Shown here: positions 43,050 to 50,954 of the stretch, in pieces | Layout of the letters: each line of letters opens with the position of its first letter | Numbering within the stretch: the stretch's first letter is position 1 | Assembly (NCBI RefSeq): GCF_003015185.1 | Contig: NZ_CP027860.1 | Span: 4,702,501-4,766,500, forward strand | Source: Ahniella affigens | GTDB lineage: Bacteria > Pseudomonadota > Gammaproteobacteria > Xanthomonadales > Ahniellaceae | Reading direction: 5' to 3' | DNA: 64,000 nucleotides | The notes under the pieces: model-generated | Database searches by the model: none | What the model was told of the DNA's origin: nothing | What the model saw: the letters and a program-made list of their open reading frames with translations, nothing else | Program-made: the position numbers and the translations under genes

Positions 43050-45773
43050 ATGCATGGTATCCGTTTCCTTGAGCGCCTATCGTTGGCGCTCGTTCTGACC
43101 ATTGGCTGCAGCCAAGTTGGCGCCCAGAGCATCAATCAGCTGACCGACCTCAATACCGGGCCCAATGGTTCGGAGTTCGGCTCCCTAGGCACGGAAGCGG
43201 TCTTCTTTGACGGGCGGCATGTCTTTGCCGCAACCGACCGCGTCCATGGACTCGAACTGTGGGTGACCGACGGAACCGCGCCGAACACGCGCATGCTGGT
43301 CGACCTTTGCCCCGGCCAATGTTCGGGCAACCCCAATAATCTGTATGTTGAAGGGAGCAATCTGTTTTTTGCCGGTGACGACGGCAAGACCGGGTCTGAA
43401 CTGTGGCGATTGCCGGCGGGTAGCGATGTGCCCGTGCAAGTGAGCGATCTGAACGCTGGCGCCGAAGGATCATCCCCCGCCCGGTTTTCCCGAATCAGCT
43501 TTGTCGTGAACAGCAGCGTGGTAACTCGCACGTTCTTCACGGCCACTCGAAATGACGTCGGCCGCGAACTGTGGCGACTGAATGCAGGTGGCAGCCCGAC
43601 CGCAACTTTGGAGTTCGATATCAACCCTGGGGGTGGGTCGAGCAGCATCGGCAAGTTTGGTGTTGCCAACTCGCAAGCAGCATTCACGGCGGCACCAGAT
43701 GGCAGCACGCGCGAATTCCTGTTGTTGAATTACAGCACCACGACGGCGGTACCGACTTCGATCACCAGTGTTGGTGGCTTTGGCCTCAGCAGCCAACGCC
43801 GACTCACGGAAGAATTGCTGACTTTGGGTGCGAAGTCCTACTTGCTGGTCTCCGATTCGGCCACGCTGGATAGTGAACTCTATGCCAGTGACGGCACCAC
43901 CGCCGGCACGGTCCGTCTGTTCACAGCGGATCAGATCACGCAACTAACGTTGCAGGTAACGCTGAACCGGGTGTTCGGCGCCGCCCGCAATGGCAGCGCC
44001 ACGTCGCTGTTGGTCAGCGACGGCACGACCGGGGGCACCAGCGTGATTGGCACCGCTGGAATCGCCCCATCGGCCATGGTGCCTCTCAGCAACCGGCTCT
44101 TCTTCTTCGCGAACTCGGCCAGCAATGGCCGGGAGTTGTTCAGCAGCGACGGCACGACCGCTGGCACGGGGCTGTTCAAGGACCTGGTTGCTGGCGGCGG
44201 CGCCGTCGCCACGGTTATTGGCCGACGGAGCAGCAATGGCTTACGCGCGTATTTTGGATTTGGTGATCAGCTCTGGATAACCGATGGAACGGTCGCGAAC
44301 ACCATCGAAGTTTCGGGGAGCGCCATCTCGGGCAGCGGTGGGTTGATCGCGGCCATCCTGCCGACCACAGGGCAGTCGGCCTTGATTGGTTTCGCGAACC
44401 AGGCATTTACGGCTGGCGAGCCGTTTTTCACCAGCGGTACCGCCGTCAGCACCGTCGCACTGGGCAATCTCGCGAGCGAGGTGGGCGACAGTTTTCCGAC
44501 ACCCATCAGTGTCGACAATGGTCGCCTGATCTTTGTCGCCTCGGTGCAAAACCAGACAAGCAACGGCCGAAGCATGCCGATTCTTGGTGGCACAATCGAG
44601 TCGCTCGGCAGCTTTTCAGGATCGCAAAGTGGCGTGCATTTCGGTAAGCGCTGGTTGCGCGCAAGCAGCGGCGCGACACTGACGAACGGTTTGCCGAGTG
44701 GCACGACGTCGCTGACCGGATTCAACGGCGAACTGTTTGATCCGGACTGCATCATCGAGCGCGGTGGGCTCGTGCATTTCATCGCGACGGCCAGCGGTGG
44801 CGCCAGTGCCTACGAAATCTGGCAGAGCGACGGCACCCAAGCCGGCACATTGCCGGTCACATCGCTGTCGACAACGGAAAATAGCGTGTTGAGTATCTGC
44901 GCCTCCAATTTCCGCACGTTGGTTGGTTTGGGTGACGCGATCTATTTCGTCGGCGCCTTGAGCAGCGCTTCTGGTTTGGAGCTCCTTAAGCTGTCTGGCC
45001 AAAATCAGGTCAGCCAAGTCGCGGAAATCCGTTCGGGAAGCACCAGCGCTGATATTCGCGACATGATGGCGCTCAACAACCGCTTCGTGTTCACGGCCAA
45101 CGATGGCATCTTCGGCAACGAACTCTGGGCCAGCGACGGCACCGGCCAGGGCACCGAGCGCCTGACCGACATAAGCCCGGGCAGCACTGGCAGCAACATC
45201 ACGCTGCTCGCTCGTATCGGCCAGCGGATCGTGTTTTCGGCTCGAAACTCAACGCTCGGTAACGAACTCTATGTCACCGACGGCACCGTTTCCGGGACGA
45301 CGCTCGTCAGAGATCTGTTTGTCGGTTCCGGCAGTGGCCTTGGCACAAGCTTGCCGGTCCGCACCGTCAGTGACAACGAACTGTATTTTGTTGGACTGAG
45401 CAGCAGCGAGCCAAACTGCCGGCTGTTCCGGACCAACGGCACGATTGCTGGCACGCGCTGCGCATACGATTCCGGCGCGCTCAATCTTGGCCCAATCATG
45501 CGACTTGCGAGCACCAGCCAAGGCGCGCTGGTATTCGCCAGCAAACGCCCCGGTTCGAGTGAGGGCGAAGAACTGCACGTCATGTTTCAAGGGCAACTGG
45601 TCAACCTGCCAGGACTCGATCTGAACCCTGGCGCCGCGGGCAGCATGCCAGGTGATTTGCTGGCTGCTGGAGCGTCAGTGGTGTTTACTGCCGACAATGG
45701 CACATCCGGCACCGAGCTCTTCAGGCTCGACTTGCCCGACTTGGCACTGATATTCAAAAGCGGCTTCGAGTAG
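43050..45773 (+). CDS. Secreted ELWxxDGT-repeat propeller protein
   Basis: A 907-residue exported protein (signal ERLSLALVLTIGCSQVGA). More than ten copies of the ELWxxDGTxxGT repeat are visible (ELWVTDGT, ELYASDGTTAGT, ELFSSDGTTAGT, QLWITDGT, EIWQSDGTQAGT, ELWASDGTGQGT, ELYVTDGTVSGT), each with a preceding VFFxGxDxxxG-like strand, predicting beta-propellers. There is no catalytic motif. The extreme C-terminus, DLALIFKSGFE, resembles the GFE endings of many exported proteins in this bacterial group and may be a sorting tag. The start at 43050 is set by GGAG and the signal peptide. Confidence 0.9.
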   Translation: MHGIRFLERLSLALVLTIGCSQVGAQSINQLTDLNTGPNGSEFGSLGTEAVFFDGRHVFAATDRVHGLELWVTDGTAPNTRMLVDLCPGQCSGNPNNLYVEGSNLFFAGDDGKTGSELWRLPAGSDVPVQVSDLNAGAEGSSPARFSRISFVVNSSVVTRTFFTATRNDVGRELWRLNAGGSPTATLEFDINPGGGSSSIGKFGVANSQAAFTAAPDGSTREFLLLNYSTTTAVPTSITSVGGFGLSSQRRLTEELLTLGAKSYLLVSDSATLDSELYASDGTTAGTVRLFTADQITQLTLQVTLNRVFGAARNGSATSLLVSDGTTGGTSVIGTAGIAPSAMVPLSNRLFFFANSASNGRELFSSDGTTAGTGLFKDLVAGGGAVATVIGRRSSNGLRAYFGFGDQLWITDGTVANTIEVSGSAISGSGGLIAAILPTTGQSALIGFANQAFTAGEPFFTSGTAVSTVALGNLASEVGDSFPTPISVDNGRLIFVASVQNQTSNGRSMPILGGTIESLGSFSGSQSGVHFGKRWLRASSGATLTNGLPSGTTSLTGFNGELFDPDCIIERGGLVHFIATASGGASAYEIWQSDGTQAGTLPVTSLSTTENSVLSICASNFRTLVGLGDAIYFVGALSSASGLELLKLSGQNQVSQVAEIRSGSTSADIRDMMALNNRFVFTANDGIFGNELWASDGTGQGTERLTDISPGSTGSNITLLARIGQRIVFSARNSTLGNELYVTDGTVSGTTLVRDLFVGSGSGLGTSLPVRTVSDNELYFVGLSSSEPNCRLFRTNGTIAGTRCAYDSGALNLGPIMRLASTSQGALVFASKRPGSSEGEELHVMFQGQLVNLPGLDLNPGAAGSMPGDLLAAGASVVFTADNGTSGTELFRLDLPDLALIFKSGFE

Positions 45774-46056
45774 ATGGCCGCCGGAGCTTGGGTCTGTTTA
45801 TCCGTATCAGACCCGCGCACCTCTCGGCCCGGGACACTTGCGTTGGCGGGGATGGATCAATCCAATCCGAACTTTCGGATCGACACGACCATCCCGAGCC
45901 AACCGCAGCTAGAACCCACGACGCTTTGGGGAAATTCGAGACGCGCGCTGCCAGGTTCGCGCACATCGTGATCGAGTTTTTGAACACACGGCGAGTTGAT
46001 GACAGTCGGCCAGGTTTCGCTTGCCGACAACACCCATCACCCCCTGAGAGGTATTC

Positions 46057-46335
46057 ATGAAAAATCTGATTCGTTCAACGTTCTTGCTGGCGGCTCTTGC
46101 ATTCGGCGGCTCGGCTCTGGCCCAGTGGAACAACGGCACCGAAGAACCGCCTGCTAATCCGACACCAGGCACGACGTGGGTACAAACCATTCGCGACTGT
46201 GGTGTCGCCTCCTGCATTGTCGAACGGTATTACTTCCGATATGCCATCTCCGGAGACCCCTTTAACGCCATTGGTTATTGGGACTTGTACTACTTCGACA
46301 TGCAGATCGTTCCGAGAAATCCCGTCGAAAAGTAA
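46057..46335 (+). CDS. Small exported protein, unknown
   Basis: A 92-residue protein with a signal peptide (MKNLIRSTFLLAALAFGGSA, cleavage after ALA). The mature part of about 70 residues is rich in Tyr, Trp and Pro, with two Cys (RDCGVASCIVERYYF) that could form a disulfide, and YWDLYYFDMQIVPRNPVEK at the end. GAGAGGT precedes the ATG. No family is recognised. The gap 45774-46056 upstream shows no other gene. Confidence 0.75.
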   Translation: MKNLIRSTFLLAALAFGGSALAQWNNGTEEPPANPTPGTTWVQTIRDCGVASCIVERYYFRYAISGDPFNAIGYWDLYYFDMQIVPRNPVEK

Positions 46336-46389
46336 GGACTCGACGCGCGGTCGCCTGGTGCCACCGCGCCGTTTCTTATCACCAACGCT

Positions 46390-46411
46390 CGGGGTTCGTG
46401 CACGAACCCCG
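46390..46411. terminator. Perfect palindrome, possible terminator
   Basis: CGGGGTTCG-TGCA-CGAACCCCG lies 55 bp after the small exported gene's stop, followed by ATTGCTATTG rather than a T-run. Confidence 0.4.
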
Positions 46412-46520
46412 ATTGCTATTGCTAACGCGCAAATTAAGGCCTGCTGTCCGACGCGACGCGACAACCTGTTCTTAGGATTCCGGTCGATCAGATGCAGCCG
46501 TTGGCAACTTCGGGCGGGCT

Positions 46521-46623
46521 CAGATTTGAGGCGGGCCATCACAGCCCTGCTGGAGGCCTATGCAGAAAAGCATCGCGTCTTGTTGATTGCGGCCGACGAT
46601 CTACCGGACTCGGCGAAGGCTTA
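46521..46623 (+). pseudogene. Possible 3' remnant of a coding sequence
   Basis: The frame ending at TAA 46621-46623 reads DLRRAITALLEAYAEKHRVL then LIAADDLPDSAKA, an amphipathic helix followed by a hydrophobic strand. It looks protein-like, faintly like an ATPase Walker B region (LLI-A-DD). Upstream codons in the same frame do not look coding, and there is no start with a ribosome-binding site. It stops 5 bp before hairpin A of the repeat. Confidence 0.25.
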
Positions 46624-46627
46624 AGGA

Positions 46628-46773
46628 GCCTCTGAACAAGTTCAGAGGCGATGCGGGCCATGGATGGCCCGCCCAGAATCAAGCACGCAAGTGCTTGATT
46701 CTGGGGTGCTGAGTCCGGACACGTGCCGGACTCAGCGCGGGTCTGAAAGTCCAGGATGGACTTATTCAGACCC
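46628..46773 (+). repeat. Modular multi-hairpin repeat, locus 4 (complete A-B-C-D-E)
   Basis: A (46628-46649) is a 10-bp stem GCCTCTGAAC/GTTCAGAGGC around AA. B (46653-46672) is GCGGGCCA-TGGA-TGGCCCGC. C (46673-46704) is a 14-bp perfect stem CCAGAATCAAGCAC/GTGCTTGATTCTGG around GCAA. D (46708-46736) is GCTGAGTCCGG/CCGGACTCAGC. E (46739-46773) has outer GGGTCTGAA/TTCAGACCC and inner AGTCCA/TGGACT stems around GGA, with a TA bulge on the 3' side. It is the most complete copy in the window. Confidence 0.9.
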
Positions 46774-46850
46774 TCCTGAATGGTGCTGATCGGACTAGCT
46801 CCCATCTTTCTTGATTGCCAGGCCATTGCAAAACCGGAACCAAAGCAACG

Positions 46851-46866
46851 GGGCCATCCATGGCCC
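46851..46866 (-). repeat. Lone inverted B-type hairpin
   Basis: On the minus strand GGGCCA-TGGA-TGGCCC, the same tip and partial stem as hairpin B at 46653. Confidence 0.7.
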
Positions 46867-46942
46867 ACCTTGTTCAATCAACTGCTGACACATGTCTGCG
46901 ATGCGCCGGGCGTGTGAACCACCGCGGCAGCATCTTGCCGAA

Positions 46943-47407
46943 TCACTGATTGTCCCAGCAGGCAAACATGGCAGTCGCGGTTGAGGTCTGCCCGTAGGGG
47001 TGCACAACCGTGACCGAGACCTCGCCACCGCGACCCACGCAGTTTCCGATCAAGAACTCGCCAGAGCTTGAGTAGCCGGGCGCCACACCACTGATCGCTG
47101 TGAAGTAGTACTGGTAGCCGATCCAGTCCGACTGCGGCCATGCTTCACACTGCACAACGTGACCGAATGCTTCGCAGTTTAGCTCGGCCTGCGGCATCTC
47201 CCAGGGTAATGGACAGTAGTAGCTATTGCTCGTCCGTGGACACGCCTTGGCAAAGCTGACCACGCGATCGCCCGGACAGATTCGAATGTTGTTCATGTCC
47301 GAGAAGTCGCAAGTTGGCGGGCTCTCCTGAGTTGTGGCTGGGGCGGTACCGCTGAACATCAGCAGTGAACTGCCCAAAATGATGGTCGAACTGATCATTG
47401 ATTTCAT
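46943..47407 (-). CDS. Small exported Cys-rich protein, unknown
   Basis: A 154-residue protein with signal peptide MKSMISSTIILGSSLLMFSG. The mature region has eight Cys (PTCDFSDMNNIRICPGDRVV, KACPRTSNSYYCPLPWEM, ELNCEAFGHVVQCEAW, IGNCVGRGG, MFACWDNQ), consistent with four disulfides. No family is recognised. ATG 47407 has GGAG about 8 nt upstream; ATG 47434 is less likely. Confidence 0.75.
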   Translation of the reverse strand: MKSMISSTIILGSSLLMFSGTAPATTQESPPTCDFSDMNNIRICPGDRVVSFAKACPRTSNSYYCPLPWEMPQAELNCEAFGHVVQCEAWPQSDWIGYQYYFTAISGVAPGYSSSGEFLIGNCVGRGGEVSVTVVHPYGQTSTATAMFACWDNQ

Positions 47408-47695
47408 TGAATCGCTCCGATTGTGTTCAAGCAAGCGTCGTCACATCACGGCGGCGACGCGGGTGGTTTTCAATATTCCGCTTATGTTTTTCATGAGCCT
47501 TCAGCAAACTGAACTCCTTTGGCAGGAGCGCCCTTGGTGCCATATCCCGGCGGGATTCCAGTTGGTTGCACCATTGACGGCTCTGCCCAAAATACGATTT
47601 GCACTCCGGCAAGGGATCCACTCGTCATAAGGCAAAATAGTCGATCACGCGCCGCCTCGGACGCGGCAACAATCGCTACGAATGGTCTGTTTGGA

Positions 47696-50194
47696 CTACT
47701 TTTGGGGCCAACGCTGCAGCCACGCGCGAGCACGCTCGCATGATGCGGATGTTGATGCGGTTTCCTGACATTGCTGCAACTCTGGCAGCGCGGCGATAAC
47801 GCTCAACACGGCACGTCGATTGATTTCATCCGACATTTCAAGCGCTTCGGTGCCCCCGCTGAAAGTCAGCACATCGAAAGCATCGGCGCTACGACCTTGG
47901 CGGACCAAAAAGTGTGCATAGTAAAGGCGGAAGTATAAATTGCTGGCTTGGTGCTGCCCCGGCTGACGCTCGGATTCACGAATGGCTGCCTTGAACTGCG
48001 CTTCGGCGTCCGCATCTCGACTGCCCTGCGCTTCTAGGGCCAGCGCCAAATTGAAGCGAGCGCGGTTCGTATTGATATGGCTCGGGCCGAGGGCACGTTC
48101 ACTGGCATGCAGTGAGTTCTCATAGGCAATCAGCGCCGCATCCTGCTGCTTCACAACCTCCAGCGAGCGGCCCAAAGCGTTGAAGACAAACGCGGCTTCT
48201 GCCGAGTCGTGTCCGAAAACTCGCGTCACGTCTTGGACGATCGTCTCGGCTTCCCGTAACGACTCCTGGAGTAGGCCGGCACGGCGCAGCGCTCCAATCA
48301 TCCGGAGCCGGGTTCGCGTGATCTGGGGGTGATCGGCAGGCAACGACTGTTGCTGCCAGCGCAGGGTATCCTGATAAACACTCAGCGAACCTGTCCAATC
48401 TTCGGCGACAGCGAGCGCATCGGCCAGCATGAATCGGATTGAGTTCGCGACCTCCTGCTCAGGCCCCAACTCCTGGATTTCGGCCAGAGCAGTGCGCAGT
48501 AGGATGATGCCATCGTCGGCTTGGCCTCGGCTGGCAAGCAGTTTGCCGCGTAACGCGCGCCACTTTGGACCGGGATCTGCGACCAATTGACTCGCACGGC
48601 TCAACACCTGATCTGCCTCGTCTAACTGATCATGGTTCATCAGCGCGCGACTCTGACCGAGCATGAGGCGCAACCGAACGCCGGGTTCTGCCTCAGCCAC
48701 GACGGCGGCTCTGTCGGCGCGACGATAAAGATTGGCCGCGGACGCTGCACGCCCGAGCGACAGATTCACGTGGGCAATTGATTCCGCCAGGGTTGCCATC
48801 AGCCCCGCTTGATCATTGGGGATTGCGTCCAGGCGTTTCTCTGCAGAGTCCAGAATTTGCCTGGCGCTGATCTCGGCCCCCGAGGTGCGAATCGGATCAG
48901 CCGCAGCGAATGCGTCTTCCAATACCGACAACGCTTCCTGGGAGCGGTCGCGCTCTGCGCGCAACGCCTGATTCTGCTGCCAGAGCATGACCGCACCCAA
49001 TGCCAAAGCGAGAACCGATGCGCTTGCCGTGGTCACGGCGACCAGATTTCGGGCTGCGAACTTGCTGAATCGGTACCAGGTGTGACCGTGGCGCGCGAGC
49101 ACGGGCATGCCTTGCAACCACCGCTCAAGATCATCATCGAACTGCGAGACTGATTCGTAGCGCTCAGAAGCCACCTTGCGCAGGCATTTCAGCACAATGC
49201 CATCCAGGTCACCCTGCAACTGGCGACGCAATGTCCGAGCGGCGGCGTCCCGACCCGCGACGTGAGCACTCGGCGCCGGGGCAGCGACTTCGGTGACCAG
49301 TCGCTCCACCTGCCCATAGCTGAGTTTGCTGAAGTCGAACGGTGTGCTGTGCGTGAGCAGCTCGAACAGCAGCACGCCCAATGCATAGACGTCCGAGCTG
49401 ACGTGGATCTGACCGCCACGCAATTGCTCCGGCGCGGCGTATCGTGGCGAAAAGTAGCGATTCGCAGTCCCGGTTTGAATGGCCCAATCGTCGCGCAGTT
49501 CCCCGCCGAGTGGCTTCGCTATGCCGAAATCGAGCAGCTTGGGCAGACCATCCTGGCCAACGAGGATGTTCCCGGGCTTTAGATCGCGGTGCACAATCAA
49601 GTTGCGATGTGCGTGCGCGACCGCCTGACAAACGCGCCGAAACAACTCGATACGAGCCCGGACACTCAGCTGATGGCGATCGCAGTACTGATTGATCGGT
49701 TCGCCATCGACGTACTCCATGACGAAGTAAGGGGTGCCATCAGGGAGTTCGGCCGCATCAAACAAGCGCGCAATGTATGGATGATCGAGCGTCGCCAGCG
49801 TCTGGCGCTCCAACTCGAATCGCTGTCGCGCTTGTGCGTCCAGGAACTCCCGCCGGATCAGCTTGATCGCAACCTGCTGCACCACACTGCCATCGCTGCG
49901 CTCAGCCTTGAATACGACACCCATACCGCCCTGGGCCAGTGGTGCCAGAATTCGGAACGCACCGATCTGGTCGCCAGGACGGAGGCTCGTCCCACTCAGG
50001 GCTGCCGCCCAGGATGCAAATCCAGTGGTCGCGACTTTTGGTTTGGTGTGCAGGAGTTTGTGGTCTGCGCGCAGGAGTTGCTCGACCGCCGCGCATAAGG
50101 CCGGGTCACGCGCTCTCAGTGCATCAAGATAGCTTTCCTGCTCAGCCAATGGCAGGTCCACTGCCGCGGCAAAGACATCTTGCAACGACGTCAT
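47696..50194 (-). CDS. Membrane Ser/Thr protein kinase with TPR sensor half (module 1)
   Basis: An 832-residue protein. The kinase domain is at about 78-345: glycine loop LAQGGMGVVFKAE, Lys111 in VAIKLIRREF, HRD at 202-204 in IVHRDLKPGNILV, DFG at 222-224 in LLDFGIAKPLG, and APE in RYAAPEQLRGG. All catalytic residues are present. A membrane helix (about 390-410, VTTASASVLALALGAVMLW) precedes an extracytoplasmic helical half with TPR-like repeats (residues about 500-800). The ATG overlaps the stop of the ECF sigma gene, so kinase and sigma are co-translated. Confidence 0.92.
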   Translation of the reverse strand: MTSLQDVFAAAVDLPLAEQESYLDALRARDPALCAAVEQLLRADHKLLHTKPKVATTGFASWAAALSGTSLRPGDQIGAFRILAPLAQGGMGVVFKAERSDGSVVQQVAIKLIRREFLDAQARQRFELERQTLATLDHPYIARLFDAAELPDGTPYFVMEYVDGEPINQYCDRHQLSVRARIELFRRVCQAVAHAHRNLIVHRDLKPGNILVGQDGLPKLLDFGIAKPLGGELRDDWAIQTGTANRYFSPRYAAPEQLRGGQIHVSSDVYALGVLLFELLTHSTPFDFSKLSYGQVERLVTEVAAPAPSAHVAGRDAAARTLRRQLQGDLDGIVLKCLRKVASERYESVSQFDDDLERWLQGMPVLARHGHTWYRFSKFAARNLVAVTTASASVLALALGAVMLWQQNQALRAERDRSQEALSVLEDAFAAADPIRTSGAEISARQILDSAEKRLDAIPNDQAGLMATLAESIAHVNLSLGRAASAANLYRRADRAAVVAEAEPGVRLRLMLGQSRALMNHDQLDEADQVLSRASQLVADPGPKWRALRGKLLASRGQADDGIILLRTALAEIQELGPEQEVANSIRFMLADALAVAEDWTGSLSVYQDTLRWQQQSLPADHPQITRTRLRMIGALRRAGLLQESLREAETIVQDVTRVFGHDSAEAAFVFNALGRSLEVVKQQDAALIAYENSLHASERALGPSHINTNRARFNLALALEAQGSRDADAEAQFKAAIRESERQPGQHQASNLYFRLYYAHFLVRQGRSADAFDVLTFSGGTEALEMSDEINRRAVLSVIAALPELQQCQETASTSASCERARAWLQRWPQK

Positions 50195-50760
50195 CAATCT
50201 GCCTCGTTCACACCGAGACGTTGACCAAGCCAGGCCCGGGCGAAGCGCCATTGCCGACCAACTGTGGCCACTGAGCTCCCCATGACGTCAGCGATCTGTT
50301 CGGTGCTCAGGCCCGAGAAGAATTTCAGCTCGACGACCCGCGCACACACCGGATCAACCGCCGCAAACTCTTCGAGCGCCTGATCAACGCCGATCCAATC
50401 CACTGATTCATCAATGGCGGGCGTATCGCCTTCGGTCAGCTCATCGAGTGCGACAAACGGCAGACCGCCACCGCGTTTGTCTCGATTGCGCAGGCGCAGG
50501 TAATCGATGACGACGCGCCGAATCACCGTGGACGCGATGGCGAAAAAGTGCTCGCGGTTCTGCCAATTGACTGCCTGCTGTTCGGTCAGACGCTCATACG
50601 CCTCATTGGCGAGTTCGGTCGCCTGCAGGGTCAGTGCACCGGCATTGCGCCGCGCTTGGGAGCGGGCGAGCTCTAGCAACGTCGGGTAAGCGAGGTCCAT
50701 CAATGCCTGCTCGACCGACCGGTCACCAGTGCGCCAACGTTGCAGCAAGTCGGTAATCAT
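50194..50760 (-). CDS. ECF-family RNA polymerase sigma factor (module 1)
   Basis: A 188-residue protein. The sigma2 region contains PTLLELARSQARRN, TELANEAYERL and EHFFAIASTVIRRVVIDYLR; RNRDKRGGG marks the linker. Sigma4 reads VELKFFSGLSTEQIADVMGS then SVATVGRQWRFARAWL. This is the ECF subgroup seen beside Ser/Thr kinases in Lysobacterales and Planctomycetes; no anti-sigma factor is present. Regulation by phosphorylation from the coupled kinase is the likely mode. ATG 50760 is preferred to 50796. The gap 50761-50954 shows no gene. Confidence 0.9.
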   Translation of the reverse strand: MITDLLQRWRTGDRSVEQALMDLAYPTLLELARSQARRNAGALTLQATELANEAYERLTEQQAVNWQNREHFFAIASTVIRRVVIDYLRLRNRDKRGGGLPFVALDELTEGDTPAIDESVDWIGVDQALEEFAAVDPVCARVVELKFFSGLSTEQIADVMGSSVATVGRQWRFARAWLGQRLGVNEAD

Positions 50761-50954
50761 GAGCCCTGTTCTCCAGAGAGCCTCGAATGTTAGCAATTTG
50801 GCACTGCATCATGGCGTCTGAACATTACGCCAGTGGTCACGGCTCACCACACCGTGACCTTCGGCCATTCCCGCCAAGCGCGCGCCAAGACAGGCGGAGC
50901 GCGCCGCCTGGGCTTTTCTGACCGGCGTATCGGGACCAGCCTCAAGAATCTGGG

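Larger units (their letters stand above)
46336..46942. other. Intergenic region between convergent small exported genes
   Basis: From left to right it holds a 22-bp palindrome (46390-46411), a possible gene remnant (46521-46623), the A-B-C-D-E hairpin repeat (46628-46773), about 75 bp of unassigned sequence, and a lone inverted B hairpin (46851-46866). A minus-strand open frame across 46539-46877 exists only because the hairpins lack stops. Confidence 0.7.

Noticed and set aside
46539-46877. 112-codon minus-strand frame
   Set aside because: It is a translation of the A-E hairpin repeat and neighbouring DNA. A similar reading (LNxSILDFQT) appears at 32.7 kb only because the repeat is shared.
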